Source: Anaerolineales bacterium (lineage in GTDB: Bacteria; Chloroflexota; Anaerolineae; Anaerolineales; E44-bin32). From it: 37,671 nucleotides of DNA. A program made the position numbers and the translations under genes. Under the pieces are notes generated by a model. It saw nothing but the letters and a program-made list of their open reading frames with translations, had not been told where the DNA came from and ran no database searches. The first letter of the stretch is position 1. Every line of letters starts with the position of its first letter. The DNA lies in contig JAFGNH010000065.1 in the NCBI GenBank assembly GCA_016927115.1, forward strand, positions 1 through 37,671. Reading direction: 5' to 3'. Shown here piece by piece: positions 16,444 to 26,658 of the stretch.

Positions 16444-19070
16444 GGCACCTCCATTTCAGAAACACGATAAATATTGACTGATTCATCGCTGTAAATCAAC
16501 TGGAGATTCAATGCAAATTTATTTTCAACAAGCGGTTTATATACTTGCCTCTCCAGAGACCCCACATAGATGTAACCGATGTCATATTGCTGAATAATTG
16601 AATAAGCCTCTTCCCAGCTGCGTGTCTCATAGAGACGTTGAATATCGGTTTCGCGTGATCCACTGTAGTCCAGAGTTCCACGCCACTGATATTCATGGAA
16701 TGGCCATCCAATCAAAGTGGGAAATCCTGTGTGAGCCGATATGCGACCATACTGACTATAACTTCCTCCTACAGCCTCCACAACTGTGTCGGGAGTCAGA
16801 TTCTCTTTCATCCACTCGATAGCTGCGTAATCACTGGAAGATTGTTCGAGATAGGCTGTTCCATCAAGAGTCCTTCCAGTGGATGGGTTGAATCCGTTCG
16901 TCTTTGTCCAGACTGCCAAGGAGGAATATACGAGGCCTCCGCAAAGAAGGATTATCGAAAATGCCGCAAGTGATCTATAAAACCAGCCTTTTCTGTGTAT
17001 CGTCATGGCAGCGAGCCAGGAAGCGGCCAGTCCCCATAGTATCCATGTTGCATAATAAAATTTAAAGACAGTATTCATCCGTGTGGAAAAAAGGTCCCGT
17101 AAATAGAGGAATTCTGCTCCCAGAACAAGCAGCGCTCCGATACCTGCCAGCAGTAGGATAAATGGTTGAACCCGTACTTTCTCTGAAGATTCAGAATGGC
17201 GTTCAGCTGCTTTTACGAATAGAATCAATACTCCTGCTATCAATACTCCCAAAAATATCGAAGTCCATCCAGCGGCAGCCCGGCGTTCCAGCACAGCCTG
17301 AACCAGTACATCAAGATTTGCGGCTCCCATGCCTGAAATCAGATCCTGAATCTGTGCCGGATTTTCCTGCAGAGCAAGCCGAATCAGCCCACTTAATCCG
17401 AGGGAAACACCCCAGAGCAGCAGCGGCAGTCCGATTCCAACAATCAGGAGGAGTTTCCAATCTCTCCGTTTCCAAACCGTGATGTTATCCCGTACAATCC
17501 AGAGGCTGATAGGAATAATTGATATACCAAACATAACCAGGAACTGCACAAACCTTGTTGGGTAAATCAGGTTAGGGAGAATGCCGCCCAGCTGCGATTG
17601 AAATCCGGCCAACCATGGCATATAAAGAATACCGGCTCCAATCAGTACTGCAACACCGGCAGCGGCTGAAACAGCTATTCGCTCAACAGCAGTTGCTCCC
17701 CGCTCATTGTAAATCAGAACCCCTAATAATAATGTCAGATAGATCGGCAGATCCCAGGTGTTAAGAAAAGCAAGCCCTCCAAACAAAACAGCAGCGAAAA
17801 GGAACTCTCGCGGTGTGAGACCGCTGGGGACACCAGATCGGAGAAAGAAATGAAGGAATACAACTGCTGATACCAGGAGTGCACTCAGTACCCAGGTACG
17901 CAAGAAATAGATAACTGCATCACTTCCTGAGTGGCTGCCTGTTATCGTCAACAGCAAACTGAAAACTGCAAGACCTGTCAGTAGAATACCAGTGGTCTTT
18001 TCCCGAAGTGCGCTATTGATATTCATGCTATGCGAACTGCGTCGTGCCTTCCCACCGCGGTAGAAAATATGCAGGGCAAAGGCAACAGCAAGAAGGACAA
18101 AAGGAAGGGCAAGTACATGCGGGTGGTTATCAGCAAGGATAAAGCTGAAAAAGGGGAACTCATCAATAACTTCTACTTCTCCTCCAGAAAGGTCTATATC
18201 GTTGATAACCCTCGAAGCCCGCCACCACCACAGGTAGCGGTCAGGCAGCCAGCCCAGGCTTCCTGTTGGTGGATCGGCAAGTTGTTTTATACCCAGCCAC
18301 TGCCAGAATGTGGAAATCATACGTCCGTCAGTCGTAGTACGCCAGAAAAACATTTTTCGATGCAGCACCTCTAATACGCCTTCAAGATTTCCAGCAAGTA
18401 CAACATAAAGGGGAGCCAGAAGTGAAAGTATTCTGCGTGAGTCTTCTTTTTTATTCCGCAGCAGGTTATAAAGAATTGAATAAGATCCGGAAATAATCAG
18501 AGCAAACCAGAGTGCATTGGCCAGGTTGAATGTGATACCGGAAACCAATCCGCTGAGTTTGGTCAACAACGCAATCATCACATAACCAAAGTAGTAATAC
18601 GAAATAGCATATCCTGAAAGCCATGGATCCTGGGGAGGAAATTTCGGAGAAATCAGTATGGAATTAAGAAATGCCAGCTCCATTGGCTTCTCTGTGGCAA
18701 CGATGTCCGGATTATTCGCCCTTACAAAAGCCCAGAAAATGAATGCAACGATGAATATCACCTCTTGAATTACCAGCAGTCTTGATTTCTCGCGGATCCA
18801 AACCAGGAATTCTCTGCCTTCCTTTTTCAATACTGAAGCGCTCATTATGCCAAGGATGAACAAAACCCCCAGAACTCCGCCGATGCTGTTTGGAATGAAC
18901 CCGGCTGTACATGCAATCCAATACAGATACGTAGAAATCAATAATCCGGCAGAGCGTGTCAGGCCGAATCCGTGATCAGGTAAACATCTCAGACTTCGCC
19001 AAACAAGCGGCCAGACCAGCACAGCAGGCAGTGATGAAGCAAGCCAGAAAAGGAGGATTTGCCAGATCAT
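16440..19070 (-). CDS. DUF2298 / Chlor_Arch_YYY membrane protein, single-domain form
   Basis: An 876-residue, very hydrophobic protein of the DUF2298 (TIGR03662) family. The hallmark run SYYYFGY is at about residues 157-163, preceded by EKPMELAFLNSIL and FPPQDPWLSG. About 18 membrane segments are followed by a soluble C-terminal module (about 765-870) containing AIEWMKENL and RISAHTGFPTLIGW. The same EKPM, FPP-DPW, YYYFGY, HTG-P and GW elements recur in the fused neighbour at 19067-24343, so the two are tandem paralogues. Function is not established for the family; an enzyme acting on lipid-linked sugars is a reasonable inference from the GT-C context. ATGA overlaps with both neighbouring genes indicate strict co-translation. 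Confidence 0.88.
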   Translation of the reverse strand: MIWQILLFWLASSLPAVLVWPLVWRSLRCLPDHGFGLTRSAGLLISTYLYWIACTAGFIPNSIGGVLGVLFILGIMSASVLKKEGREFLVWIREKSRLLVIQEVIFIVAFIFWAFVRANNPDIVATEKPMELAFLNSILISPKFPPQDPWLSGYAISYYYFGYVMIALLTKLSGLVSGITFNLANALWFALIISGSYSILYNLLRNKKEDSRRILSLLAPLYVVLAGNLEGVLEVLHRKMFFWRTTTDGRMISTFWQWLGIKQLADPPTGSLGWLPDRYLWWWRASRVINDIDLSGGEVEVIDEFPFFSFILADNHPHVLALPFVLLAVAFALHIFYRGGKARRSSHSMNINSALREKTTGILLTGLAVFSLLLTITGSHSGSDAVIYFLRTWVLSALLVSAVVFLHFFLRSGVPSGLTPREFLFAAVLFGGLAFLNTWDLPIYLTLLLGVLIYNERGATAVERIAVSAAAGVAVLIGAGILYMPWLAGFQSQLGGILPNLIYPTRFVQFLVMFGISIIPISLWIVRDNITVWKRRDWKLLLIVGIGLPLLLWGVSLGLSGLIRLALQENPAQIQDLISGMGAANLDVLVQAVLERRAAAGWTSIFLGVLIAGVLILFVKAAERHSESSEKVRVQPFILLLAGIGALLVLGAEFLYLRDLFSTRMNTVFKFYYATWILWGLAASWLAAMTIHRKGWFYRSLAAFSIILLCGGLVYSSLAVWTKTNGFNPSTGRTLDGTAYLEQSSSDYAAIEWMKENLTPDTVVEAVGGSYSQYGRISAHTGFPTLIGWPFHEYQWRGTLDYSGSRETDIQRLYETRSWEEAYSIIQQYDIGYIYVGSLERQVYKPLVENKFALNLQLIYSDESVNIYRVSEMEVP

Positions 19071-22000
19071 CGGTTTACCCTGTAGATTTTTGTAATACCG
19101 GAAGAAAAGACTTCAGAAATCGTACCCTGTTCTTCGAGTTGATCAAACTTGTCGGAGCCATGTGTGCTGCATACATACCCGAAATCTTCGTCATCCGGAT
19201 TGATTGGGGTACAATCTTCCAATCTCATCTCGGGCTGAATCATTCCCATCGGGCGACCACTCATGTCACAGTACATCAGGTCTCCATCCGGAGCCAGCTG
19301 GCAGGGACGAATTTGATTATAGAAGAGATCCTCGAGACGGCCTAAAATCACATACTCAACATCGTAGGTATAAAGAAAAGCCTTGGCCGATTCTATAGAA
19401 TGTGTCATATAGAACTCAGCGATTTCCCCGGATCTTGCGCTTACTTCCTCCGATCCGACATTAACTCGCTGCTGCCGCTGATGCCAGTTCCACCCCAGCA
19501 CTGAAGGCAATCCGGTGTGGATGGAAATCCGTGAACCCCAACGATACTCGGGAATACTCGCCTCCAAAATGACGGGGCTTCCGGAAACATTCGCCTGCAG
19601 CCACTGTATTGCTTCGTAGTCTTCCCTGAATTCGAAGTATGTATCAAATTCATAATAACTTGCATAGTCCATAAAGGCATCCCCATCCATGGATTTTGGT
19701 GCCTGGGATGCCATTCGATCCTGTATTTTTACGGGTACGGCTGCCAATGGGTACATCGCCGCTCCGAACATCAGGAGAACAGTGCCGACCATAAAAATCT
19801 TCCCAAAAGGCAGGCGCTGAACCCGCTGCCAATCCTGGATCACCCAGAAGAACGCCACAGCTGTTGAAATACTTAATAAAGTCCATGCCTGAAAATAGAA
19901 TTTAAAAACGGTGTTCATTCGGCTGATATCACCAGTAAGTACAATCACTTCGACCATGAGCGTAACTGCAGAAGCAGCCATTGCGAGAAGTATTACCGCT
20001 TTTTTCTCTGATGGAAATTCTTTTCGGAAAAGGAAAAGTATCAGGCTCCATAAAAGGAAGGGCAGAACGATCACCGAAATGGTTATTCCCATCCAGGCAA
20101 ATACCCCCACGGTTGCAACGAGTATTACAGCGGTACCGGCTATCAAACCAACTTTAGGCCGCAAGCGTGAAAGCGCTGTGATGGGAGTCTGCTCCATCCA
20201 TTTTCGTGTTTCCCACCACAACCAGGAGGTCAACACAAAATAGAACAAGCCAGTAACTGTGAGGTAATCATGTAGAGAGGTATGGGATCCTGTCCACACT
20301 TTAATGGTAGTGTATCCCTGCAGATACCACTTGTCGTACAAAGCAAAGCTGATACGGGCTATCCCCAGCAATATGGTCGAACCTGCCAGCGTTTCGAGCA
20401 GGAAATAGATACGTTTTGTATACCCCTGGCACCATGCTGCAGCCGCAACTGCCAGTACGGAAAGCAACCAGAATAGAGGATAATCCCATGTATTTGTCGG
20501 TCGGATTACACCCAGAGACAACCCCCACAGGAGAAATACAGGTAGAAGCCTTCTCCACTCTCTTAGATGGTACTTTTCCCGGCTTTTCAGCCACGATAAA
20601 GCCCATGCCAACGTTAGCACGGTTAGCGGGAGGTTGATCATGTGTGCATGTAGATCCGCATATAAAAACGTAAACAGCGGGAATTCCGTAATTGGGCCTG
20701 CTTCACCCTCCCCTGCAGCAAATGCGCGACTGGCATCCCAATACCAGCGGTCCATGGCTACAGGGATTGTTTCATCCGAGCTCATCAATTTCCATACACC
20801 CGTAACAAAAGAAGGAATCTCCTTTACAATGCTGCTCGTTTCCGCATTCTCCCCACCCATCTGCACCAGCCCGCGATAAAGCAGTCTCGCATTACCAAGA
20901 TTTCCCAACACAACGAAAAGGAATACAGCAAGAATCCCTGTTCGGACAGCTGCGCGGTAGGATCCATTTCGCGAATTCACAAAGCTGTATACAAGACTGT
21001 ATGCGCTCAGAGCAGAAATCGAAAACAGCGTTGGAATGATCAGGTTGTAACCGACGGAAGGAACAATACCAAGTAGTTTGAGCGGCATCCCAACCACAAC
21101 ATAACCAAAATAGTAGTAATTAATTGTACCGCCCGCGAACCACGGGTCATATGGAGGGAAGTAAGTGCTTTTAAGAACCGCATTCAGATAGGCGAAATTC
21201 ATCGGTTTTTCGCCACCTTTTGCCGGATGCCAGAGATCTGGATTCCCGATCCGGATGGCAAGAAAAATCAAAAAAGCTGCAAGTGCCACAGCTTCTGCGA
21301 GCAGGATCTGCTTTCGTCGATCACTCAGGGAGCTGCGAATTTCCGGACTCTTCAAAATAATTGTAACTGCTGCCACAACCATCATTCCAAAAATGATAAG
21401 CAGCGTGCTTCGAGTGACAGGGATTCGCATATTCCCCGCCATCCAGGCCAACCAGGCAAGCAGTACCAATCCCATAGTGCGCGCAAAACCATAGCCACGG
21501 TCACGCAACCCGGGCATCAAGTAGTACAGAACCGGCACCATGGTCCACCCAAGCAGCGCAATGAGCAGCCACCATACTGCCGCAGCAAGGAAACCGGACT
21601 GATTGATCACGGCATCCCGATTAAAGAGTTCGGACCAGGTTCCGCCGCTTCTCTGCAGTTGCAGAAGTCCTTCTGGGAGGAGCAGCGTTTTAACCGATCT
21701 GGGAAGTTGCGCCGGGGGTAGATTCTGGATATTTCTAAGATCCACCTCGGCGAGCATTGCGCCCAGTTTTTCTGCGTTAAATGCATCTGTTTTCCGGAAA
21801 ATCAGGACCTTGGGATGGTCGTAGACTGTAAAAGCCTCTTCTGCCAACTGGTCATTCAGCTGTAAGGCGCCCACTGCAGGATGGCTGGCAAACACCGCAA
21901 CAAGTTCATACCCGGTATCGCTGACCGACCCGTTCGGCTGAAGATACGCTCCGCACGCCAGCACACTTTGCGTAGTTGGGCAATCAAACAAAGCACGGTA

Positions 22001-24343
22001 GAAGGCATCGCTGAGTGGGTATCGCACAGACGTGCGTGGAATGGTGCCGTACTGCCGGTTGGTAGCTATAATCAGGTAATCCCCCTCCTCCAGGTCATTC
22101 ACGATACGTTCAAGCTTGTCGGGTTCAGCATCGGCGTCATCATTCTGATTATCCGGCCAGTACATTTCCAGATTGCCGCTCTGGTATAGCCCGCCATAGC
22201 CATCCCGGCCTTCGATCCTCGCCGGTAAGCCGAGGTCCCAGGAGGATTCGCTGACCAGGTTGGATCCCCTGAACTGAACCAGTTTACCCGTCACCAGTTC
22301 CAGTTCAAGATATGCGATATCTTCAACGGGGATCGGTGTTTCCAGATTAAGAATCAGCTGCATCTCTTCCTTGTACTGGATAAATACGCCTGCTTCCTCC
22401 TGTTGCACCGGTATCGAAGTATCATTTCGGTAGAAAGAAGCACGAATGGTTATCTCCGTATCTTCCGCCGTATACGAAAGATTTTCTACATACGGCAGGT
22501 TTACTGATTCGAGATTCCCGTTTAAGCCGCCCGGCAGATTAACCCGGTATGGATTACCTGCCACAAGGGAAACAACCTGTGGTATCTCGACTTCTAGAAG
22601 TTGCTCCTCTCTGCCGTACTGGGAAAGTTGTATAAACGATTCCAAACGGACAGCATTCTGCCCCTCCACCTGAAGTTCCAGACGATATTTTTGTGCTTTC
22701 TCCAGCGAGATGACCGAATCCATGGGTATGCTGACAGAATGGAACTCGTCAGCGTTTTCAGGTTCCCAGACGCCTGATCCCAGCAGTTCCTGCTCCTCAT
22801 AGACACTCACGAGGATCGTTGGCCATTGTCCATCTCCAGATATCAAGGTTACCGAAGGCAGAGTAACCGTATCAACAAAGATGGTCTTATCACTGAGAAA
22901 ATCGATGGATTGCACACCACCAGGGGCTGCTATCACGTTCCGTGAAATAGGCAGCGGTTCAATACTTTCTTCCCCCTGTGATTCAATCTGAAGATTCACA
23001 CCGGCTGGAATATTCTGGTAGATCCATCGCGAGGCTGCAACATGTGTATTAGTCCGCACATAAATTGAAGAGAATGCCATTGCCCATAAACCAGTAATAA
23101 CAATTGTAATGAACCCGGCTGCAGCGATAAAAGCGCGGGATACTCGAGGTTTCGATCGTTGACCGGTCCGCTCCCAAAGTGTGCAGAATAACCAGCCGGC
23201 AAAAAGTGCCAGGAAGGGATAAACAGGGAGCTGGTAGCGCATCGCAGGTGTGTGATTGGTTGACTGCCACAGGAAAAACAGGATCACCCATAGGATCAAT
23301 AAAATAAAACGTGTGGTTTTCCGCCGGACTGCATCCACAACCGCCAGAATCCACCCTCCCCACCCCGCCAACGCCAGTGGGATGCCCAACCCCCAGAGGA
23401 CCATGTTTTTCAGGGCGAAGAGAACCGGGGTTCGATATGCCCACTGCAGCGCTGGAGGAAAGTCAACATCCCCGCTCTGCTGGTTGCTGATCTCACGGAT
23501 ATTGGCAATCCAGTTGCTGTTGGGAATGATGTTAAAGAAACCAGGTCCTTCGAATGCATAGGGCTGTAAAATGCGGAACACAAGGAATGATACTAAACCC
23601 GCTGCCGCTAATCCCTTTGCCGCCTGGAGCAGCTTTGCATACTTATCTTCCTTTTTTGCATCCAGGAAATGAAGCAGTGCTGCGAACATCGCCCATGCAG
23701 CAAGTGGAAGTGAACTGATCTTGCAGGCTGAAGCTGCACCGAGCATCAGACCAAACAGCAGGTAATCCCGGATTTTGCCCTGGTCTTGAATTTTTACAGC
23801 AAAATAGAAACCCGCAATCAAAAAAGTGTTGGTAAAAATATCGACTACAAAAAAATGCGAGTGCTGTATAGGCAGTACACTGAAGGCATAGAATGCTGCA
23901 GCGAGCAAACCAACCCACTTTCCCGTTACCTTCTTGCCCAGCAGGAAAAGCAGAAGAATGGAAACAATATCAAAAACAGCTGCCAGCGCACGCCCGAGAA
24001 GGTGAACCTCATCGTATCCAATCTGCTGTATGTTCTCCGCAAACAGTCGAACCAGGAAAATCGGGAAAGTACCGTACACAAAGAATGTATGCCCGGCGTT
24101 TGCCGGATTCAGCGGCGATGCCGCTGTATTGAAATACTCACCGATCGAATCAGGAAGCTGTATACTGGTTTCCACCATGGTGAGAAACCGCTCATCAGGA
24201 TGTATATGAGTTTGTTCATCCCAATTCAAGCCGCGCAGACGGAGAAACGCGCCTGCCGCGACTACCAGAGCCAGCAGTACCAGAACCAGCACATCGTATT
24301 GTTTCGTTATTTTCCCAGTTTCAATGTTTGGCTTTAAGTCCAT
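19067..24343 (-). CDS. GT39-like / DUF2298 (YYY) fusion giant membrane protein
   Basis: A 1758-residue protein in three parts. Residues 1-430 are a GT39/PMT-like GT-C module with acidic loop motifs WDEQ (41-44) and PDER (49-52). Residues about 440-930 form a soluble, beta-rich insert with no family I recognise. From about 940 to the end is a DUF2298 module with EKPMNFAYLNAVL, FPPYDPWFAG and the YYYFGY run (about 1073-1078), ending in a soluble tail with ISIHTGLPSVLGW. This matches the known long class of YYY proteins, which carry an extra N-terminal region. Start ATG 24343 has GGAG five bases upstream. It is the second gene of the run after the GT39 gene (42 bp gap) and is coupled to the single YYY gene by ATGA. 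Biochemical role unknown. Confidence 0.88.
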   Translation of the reverse strand: MDLKPNIETGKITKQYDVLVLVLLALVVAAGAFLRLRGLNWDEQTHIHPDERFLTMVETSIQLPDSIGEYFNTAASPLNPANAGHTFFVYGTFPIFLVRLFAENIQQIGYDEVHLLGRALAAVFDIVSILLLFLLGKKVTGKWVGLLAAAFYAFSVLPIQHSHFFVVDIFTNTFLIAGFYFAVKIQDQGKIRDYLLFGLMLGAASACKISSLPLAAWAMFAALLHFLDAKKEDKYAKLLQAAKGLAAAGLVSFLVFRILQPYAFEGPGFFNIIPNSNWIANIREISNQQSGDVDFPPALQWAYRTPVLFALKNMVLWGLGIPLALAGWGGWILAVVDAVRRKTTRFILLILWVILFFLWQSTNHTPAMRYQLPVYPFLALFAGWLFCTLWERTGQRSKPRVSRAFIAAAGFITIVITGLWAMAFSSIYVRTNTHVAASRWIYQNIPAGVNLQIESQGEESIEPLPISRNVIAAPGGVQSIDFLSDKTIFVDTVTLPSVTLISGDGQWPTILVSVYEEQELLGSGVWEPENADEFHSVSIPMDSVISLEKAQKYRLELQVEGQNAVRLESFIQLSQYGREEQLLEVEIPQVVSLVAGNPYRVNLPGGLNGNLESVNLPYVENLSYTAEDTEITIRASFYRNDTSIPVQQEEAGVFIQYKEEMQLILNLETPIPVEDIAYLELELVTGKLVQFRGSNLVSESSWDLGLPARIEGRDGYGGLYQSGNLEMYWPDNQNDDADAEPDKLERIVNDLEEGDYLIIATNRQYGTIPRTSVRYPLSDAFYRALFDCPTTQSVLACGAYLQPNGSVSDTGYELVAVFASHPAVGALQLNDQLAEEAFTVYDHPKVLIFRKTDAFNAEKLGAMLAEVDLRNIQNLPPAQLPRSVKTLLLPEGLLQLQRSGGTWSELFNRDAVINQSGFLAAAVWWLLIALLGWTMVPVLYYLMPGLRDRGYGFARTMGLVLLAWLAWMAGNMRIPVTRSTLLIIFGMMVVAAVTIILKSPEIRSSLSDRRKQILLAEAVALAAFLIFLAIRIGNPDLWHPAKGGEKPMNFAYLNAVLKSTYFPPYDPWFAGGTINYYYFGYVVVGMPLKLLGIVPSVGYNLIIPTLFSISALSAYSLVYSFVNSRNGSYRAAVRTGILAVFLFVVLGNLGNARLLYRGLVQMGGENAETSSIVKEIPSFVTGVWKLMSSDETIPVAMDRWYWDASRAFAAGEGEAGPITEFPLFTFLYADLHAHMINLPLTVLTLAWALSWLKSREKYHLREWRRLLPVFLLWGLSLGVIRPTNTWDYPLFWLLSVLAVAAAAWCQGYTKRIYFLLETLAGSTILLGIARISFALYDKWYLQGYTTIKVWTGSHTSLHDYLTVTGLFYFVLTSWLWWETRKWMEQTPITALSRLRPKVGLIAGTAVILVATVGVFAWMGITISVIVLPFLLWSLILFLFRKEFPSEKKAVILLAMAASAVTLMVEVIVLTGDISRMNTVFKFYFQAWTLLSISTAVAFFWVIQDWQRVQRLPFGKIFMVGTVLLMFGAAMYPLAAVPVKIQDRMASQAPKSMDGDAFMDYASYYEFDTYFEFREDYEAIQWLQANVSGSPVILEASIPEYRWGSRISIHTGLPSVLGWNWHQRQQRVNVGSEEVSARSGEIAEFYMTHSIESAKAFLYTYDVEYVILGRLEDLFYNQIRPCQLAPDGDLMYCDMSGRPMGMIQPEMRLEDCTPINPDDEDFGYVCSTHGSDKFDQLEEQGTISEVFSSGITKIYRVNR

Positions 24344-24385
24344 TCATGCTCCAAGAAAATCATACCTGATAATAGGTTTCCAGAT

Positions 24386-26542
24386 CTAAGGCACTGAATA
24401 TATCAGGAAATCATGTCCCTCTATCGGACTTTCCCATAAACTCACATTTCCGTCGGGAAAGAGTTCCTCCAGCCGCCCCAAGCCTTCAATATCGTTTGGA
24501 TTGACAAGGAACAACTGCGGCCGAGTCTCACCTGCCAGGCTGTCCAATTCATCAGGCCATATCGCATAATCTTTTCTGGGCTGGCCACTGTGTATGCCCA
24601 CAAGTCGTGTATCCATCCAATGTGGATACGCTACCACGTGGCCGGTTTCCACACTGCCCGTCGTTTCATTAAACGCTTTCAGAATCTTGCCTGCATCAGC
24701 CGTGTTCCAGACTGCTCGTTCCATCTGTTCCGCATAGTCCGTAAAAACCAGATCATAATTTACCTTTGCTGCTGCCAAGATCAGAACGGCAGGCAGCAGA
24801 AAATGGAGCAGTTTGAAACGTGTAAATGTCCGGGCGGCCCATTCATACAGAGAAGAGAATGCGATCCCTGCCATAATGAGTGCAGGTATCATGGCGCCGG
24901 ATGCTCTATTCAAGGCAGGGTTCTCGGACGGGAAAGCCAAAGAAAGCGCCGACGGCAGCAGCAGCACAGGAATGGAAAACAGCAGGTAAAGATCAATCCA
25001 TTTTCCAGCGCGAATGTAACGTAATACGGTAAGTACAACTCCCAACAGGAAAAAAGCAGCCGTTATCCAATCAAAAGCTGGTCTGTGAGTCGGTCCAAGA
25101 ATCCAAATTTCTCCGTTATCCTGGTTAAACATGCGCAGTGCATCCCACATATTCCGGAAAAATATTTCGAATGGATTCCCGGGCAGGTCTCTCTCCACCT
25201 CTGCTATCCGGCTCAACGTTCTGAACAGAAAACTTTCAGGCATATCCACCGCGACACGCAGCAGCGGAATGAATACTATCAATGCCAGCAGGCCGGCAAC
25301 AATCAGCAGCGTCAGCGCCTGCCTGCGCCAGCCGACAGATTCCCTGTGCAGGATGTAGACGAGCACCCCCAAAAGGATAACAACCGGTATGATTCTGGCC
25401 GGGCTGTACCCGTGTAATCCGAACCCAATAGCAAGTCCGCTGAGAAGGAAATCCCTGACACTCCTTTTTCGCAACCCCCGAACCAGGAAATACATCGCCG
25501 GTGCAGCAAAAAACGGATACAGCGGGAACCGCAGCCCCGCCCGGCTGATTACATTGGGCCAGTATGCAATCCCGCCCAGAATCAGTGTGAAGAGCGCGAC
25601 TCGCCTGCCTGCCGCTTCTTTTGCAAGCAGGTACAGAAACGGCAGTGTCAGGAAACCAAGCAGTGCTGTCCCGATTTTCAATGTCAAAAAGGAAATACCC
25701 GTACCAAGGATCTGTGCAACTGCAGCGGATAGATAGAATTGAACGGCTTCCCGCCCCGTATTGCGTACGAAAAATATCGAATACTGACCATCCAGCACAT
25801 CTGCTACATCAAGCAGTTTCTCGGCTTGGTCACTCCACATTTCTATGGGAACGGTATCCAGCCTGTAGAAACGGAAGAATAAACCTATTCCAAATGCAAG
25901 GGCCAGGAGCAGGCTCCCTTTACGGATCCGGAGAATTATCTCAGGCTGGCTGAGGATGTTTTTAATCTTCAACACCAGCGGATGCACTTGAATCCGTACC
26001 GGCCAGAAAGCAAGGACAAACAATAAAATTGAACCACCCCAACTCAACAACGAAAGCAAGCTGAACCGATTTCCACCTGACAGCAGGTACGTCAAAACAG
26101 CAAGAGGGACGGCAGCAGAAATCAGTATCAAATCAACAGTTGGTTCAGGTCGGGCACTGTTGGCTTTGGGGAAGGATGGAAGTGATAATTCATCGCGCCG
26201 GAACAGTAAGACAATCAGGCTGACAGATACAGAAAGAGGCAGCAAAGCAAGGAATCCAGTCTGATCTGATCTTTCCAGCAGCAGCTGTGCCAGCAGAAGC
26301 AGAACCACGGCCAGCGGAAATACAGTAGACCGCCATGAAAACTCTGCCGGCTTTGTAATCTCAACGGATGGTAATTGCTCAAGAGACCTGTATGATACTG
26401 CCGGGGACTCCCCGGATTCAGCAGCCAATTCCTCTTCAGGAACTGGAATAGGCTTGAAACGCAGTACGGAAAAGAACCAGTCCAATACGGATGGGAGCTC
26501 CGCTTTTGAATCTGGTTTGCCATTTCCGTCATGATCAACCAT
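24386..26542 (-). CDS. GT39-family (ArnT/PMT-like) glycosyltransferase
   Basis: A 718-residue polytopic protein. It has an N-terminal cytosolic stretch of about 65 residues, two or three extra helices, and then a GT-C core starting near residue 210, with the acidic motif WSDQAEKLLD (Asp238) in the first outer loop. TGREAVQFYL and the Arg-rich segments typical of ArnT/PMT-like GT39 proteins follow. Such enzymes move sugars from polyprenyl-phosphate carriers to lipids, glycans or proteins outside the membrane. The start is taken at ATG 26542 because AAAGGAG lies eight bases upstream; an in-frame ATG at 26566 has no ribosome binding site. It is the first gene of the run leading through both YYY genes to cmk. 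Donor and acceptor unknown. Confidence 0.85.
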   Translation of the reverse strand: MVDHDGNGKPDSKAELPSVLDWFFSVLRFKPIPVPEEELAAESGESPAVSYRSLEQLPSVEITKPAEFSWRSTVFPLAVVLLLLAQLLLERSDQTGFLALLPLSVSVSLIVLLFRRDELSLPSFPKANSARPEPTVDLILISAAVPLAVLTYLLSGGNRFSLLSLLSWGGSILLFVLAFWPVRIQVHPLVLKIKNILSQPEIILRIRKGSLLLALAFGIGLFFRFYRLDTVPIEMWSDQAEKLLDVADVLDGQYSIFFVRNTGREAVQFYLSAAVAQILGTGISFLTLKIGTALLGFLTLPFLYLLAKEAAGRRVALFTLILGGIAYWPNVISRAGLRFPLYPFFAAPAMYFLVRGLRKRSVRDFLLSGLAIGFGLHGYSPARIIPVVILLGVLVYILHRESVGWRRQALTLLIVAGLLALIVFIPLLRVAVDMPESFLFRTLSRIAEVERDLPGNPFEIFFRNMWDALRMFNQDNGEIWILGPTHRPAFDWITAAFFLLGVVLTVLRYIRAGKWIDLYLLFSIPVLLLPSALSLAFPSENPALNRASGAMIPALIMAGIAFSSLYEWAARTFTRFKLLHFLLPAVLILAAAKVNYDLVFTDYAEQMERAVWNTADAGKILKAFNETTGSVETGHVVAYPHWMDTRLVGIHSGQPRKDYAIWPDELDSLAGETRPQLFLVNPNDIEGLGRLEELFPDGNVSLWESPIEGHDFLIYSVP

Positions 26543-26585
26543 TATCAGATCTCCTTTAAATTCCAATGGTCAGATTACCGGTTCA

Positions 26586-26614
26586 AGAATAACTGTGATT
26601 GATTGCCTGAGCAA
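26586..26614 (-). promoter_or_regulatory. Possible promoter of the GT39-YYY-cmk run
   Basis: On the - strand, TTGCTC (26614-26609), a 17-bp spacer and TATTCT (26591-26586) lie 44 bp before the start codon. Match to consensus is moderate (3/6 and 4/6). The 116-bp gap holds nothing else, so a local promoter is plausible but read-through from the methyltransferase gene is equally possible. Confidence 0.3.
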
Positions 26615-26658
26615 GACAAGCCGCCTTAAAACTATCAACTCAATGGATGCCTTACCCG

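Noticed and set aside
23786..24337. A 183-codon + strand reading frame
   Set aside because: It is antisense to the conserved N-terminal GT39 region of the giant fusion protein; no motif or ribosome binding site.
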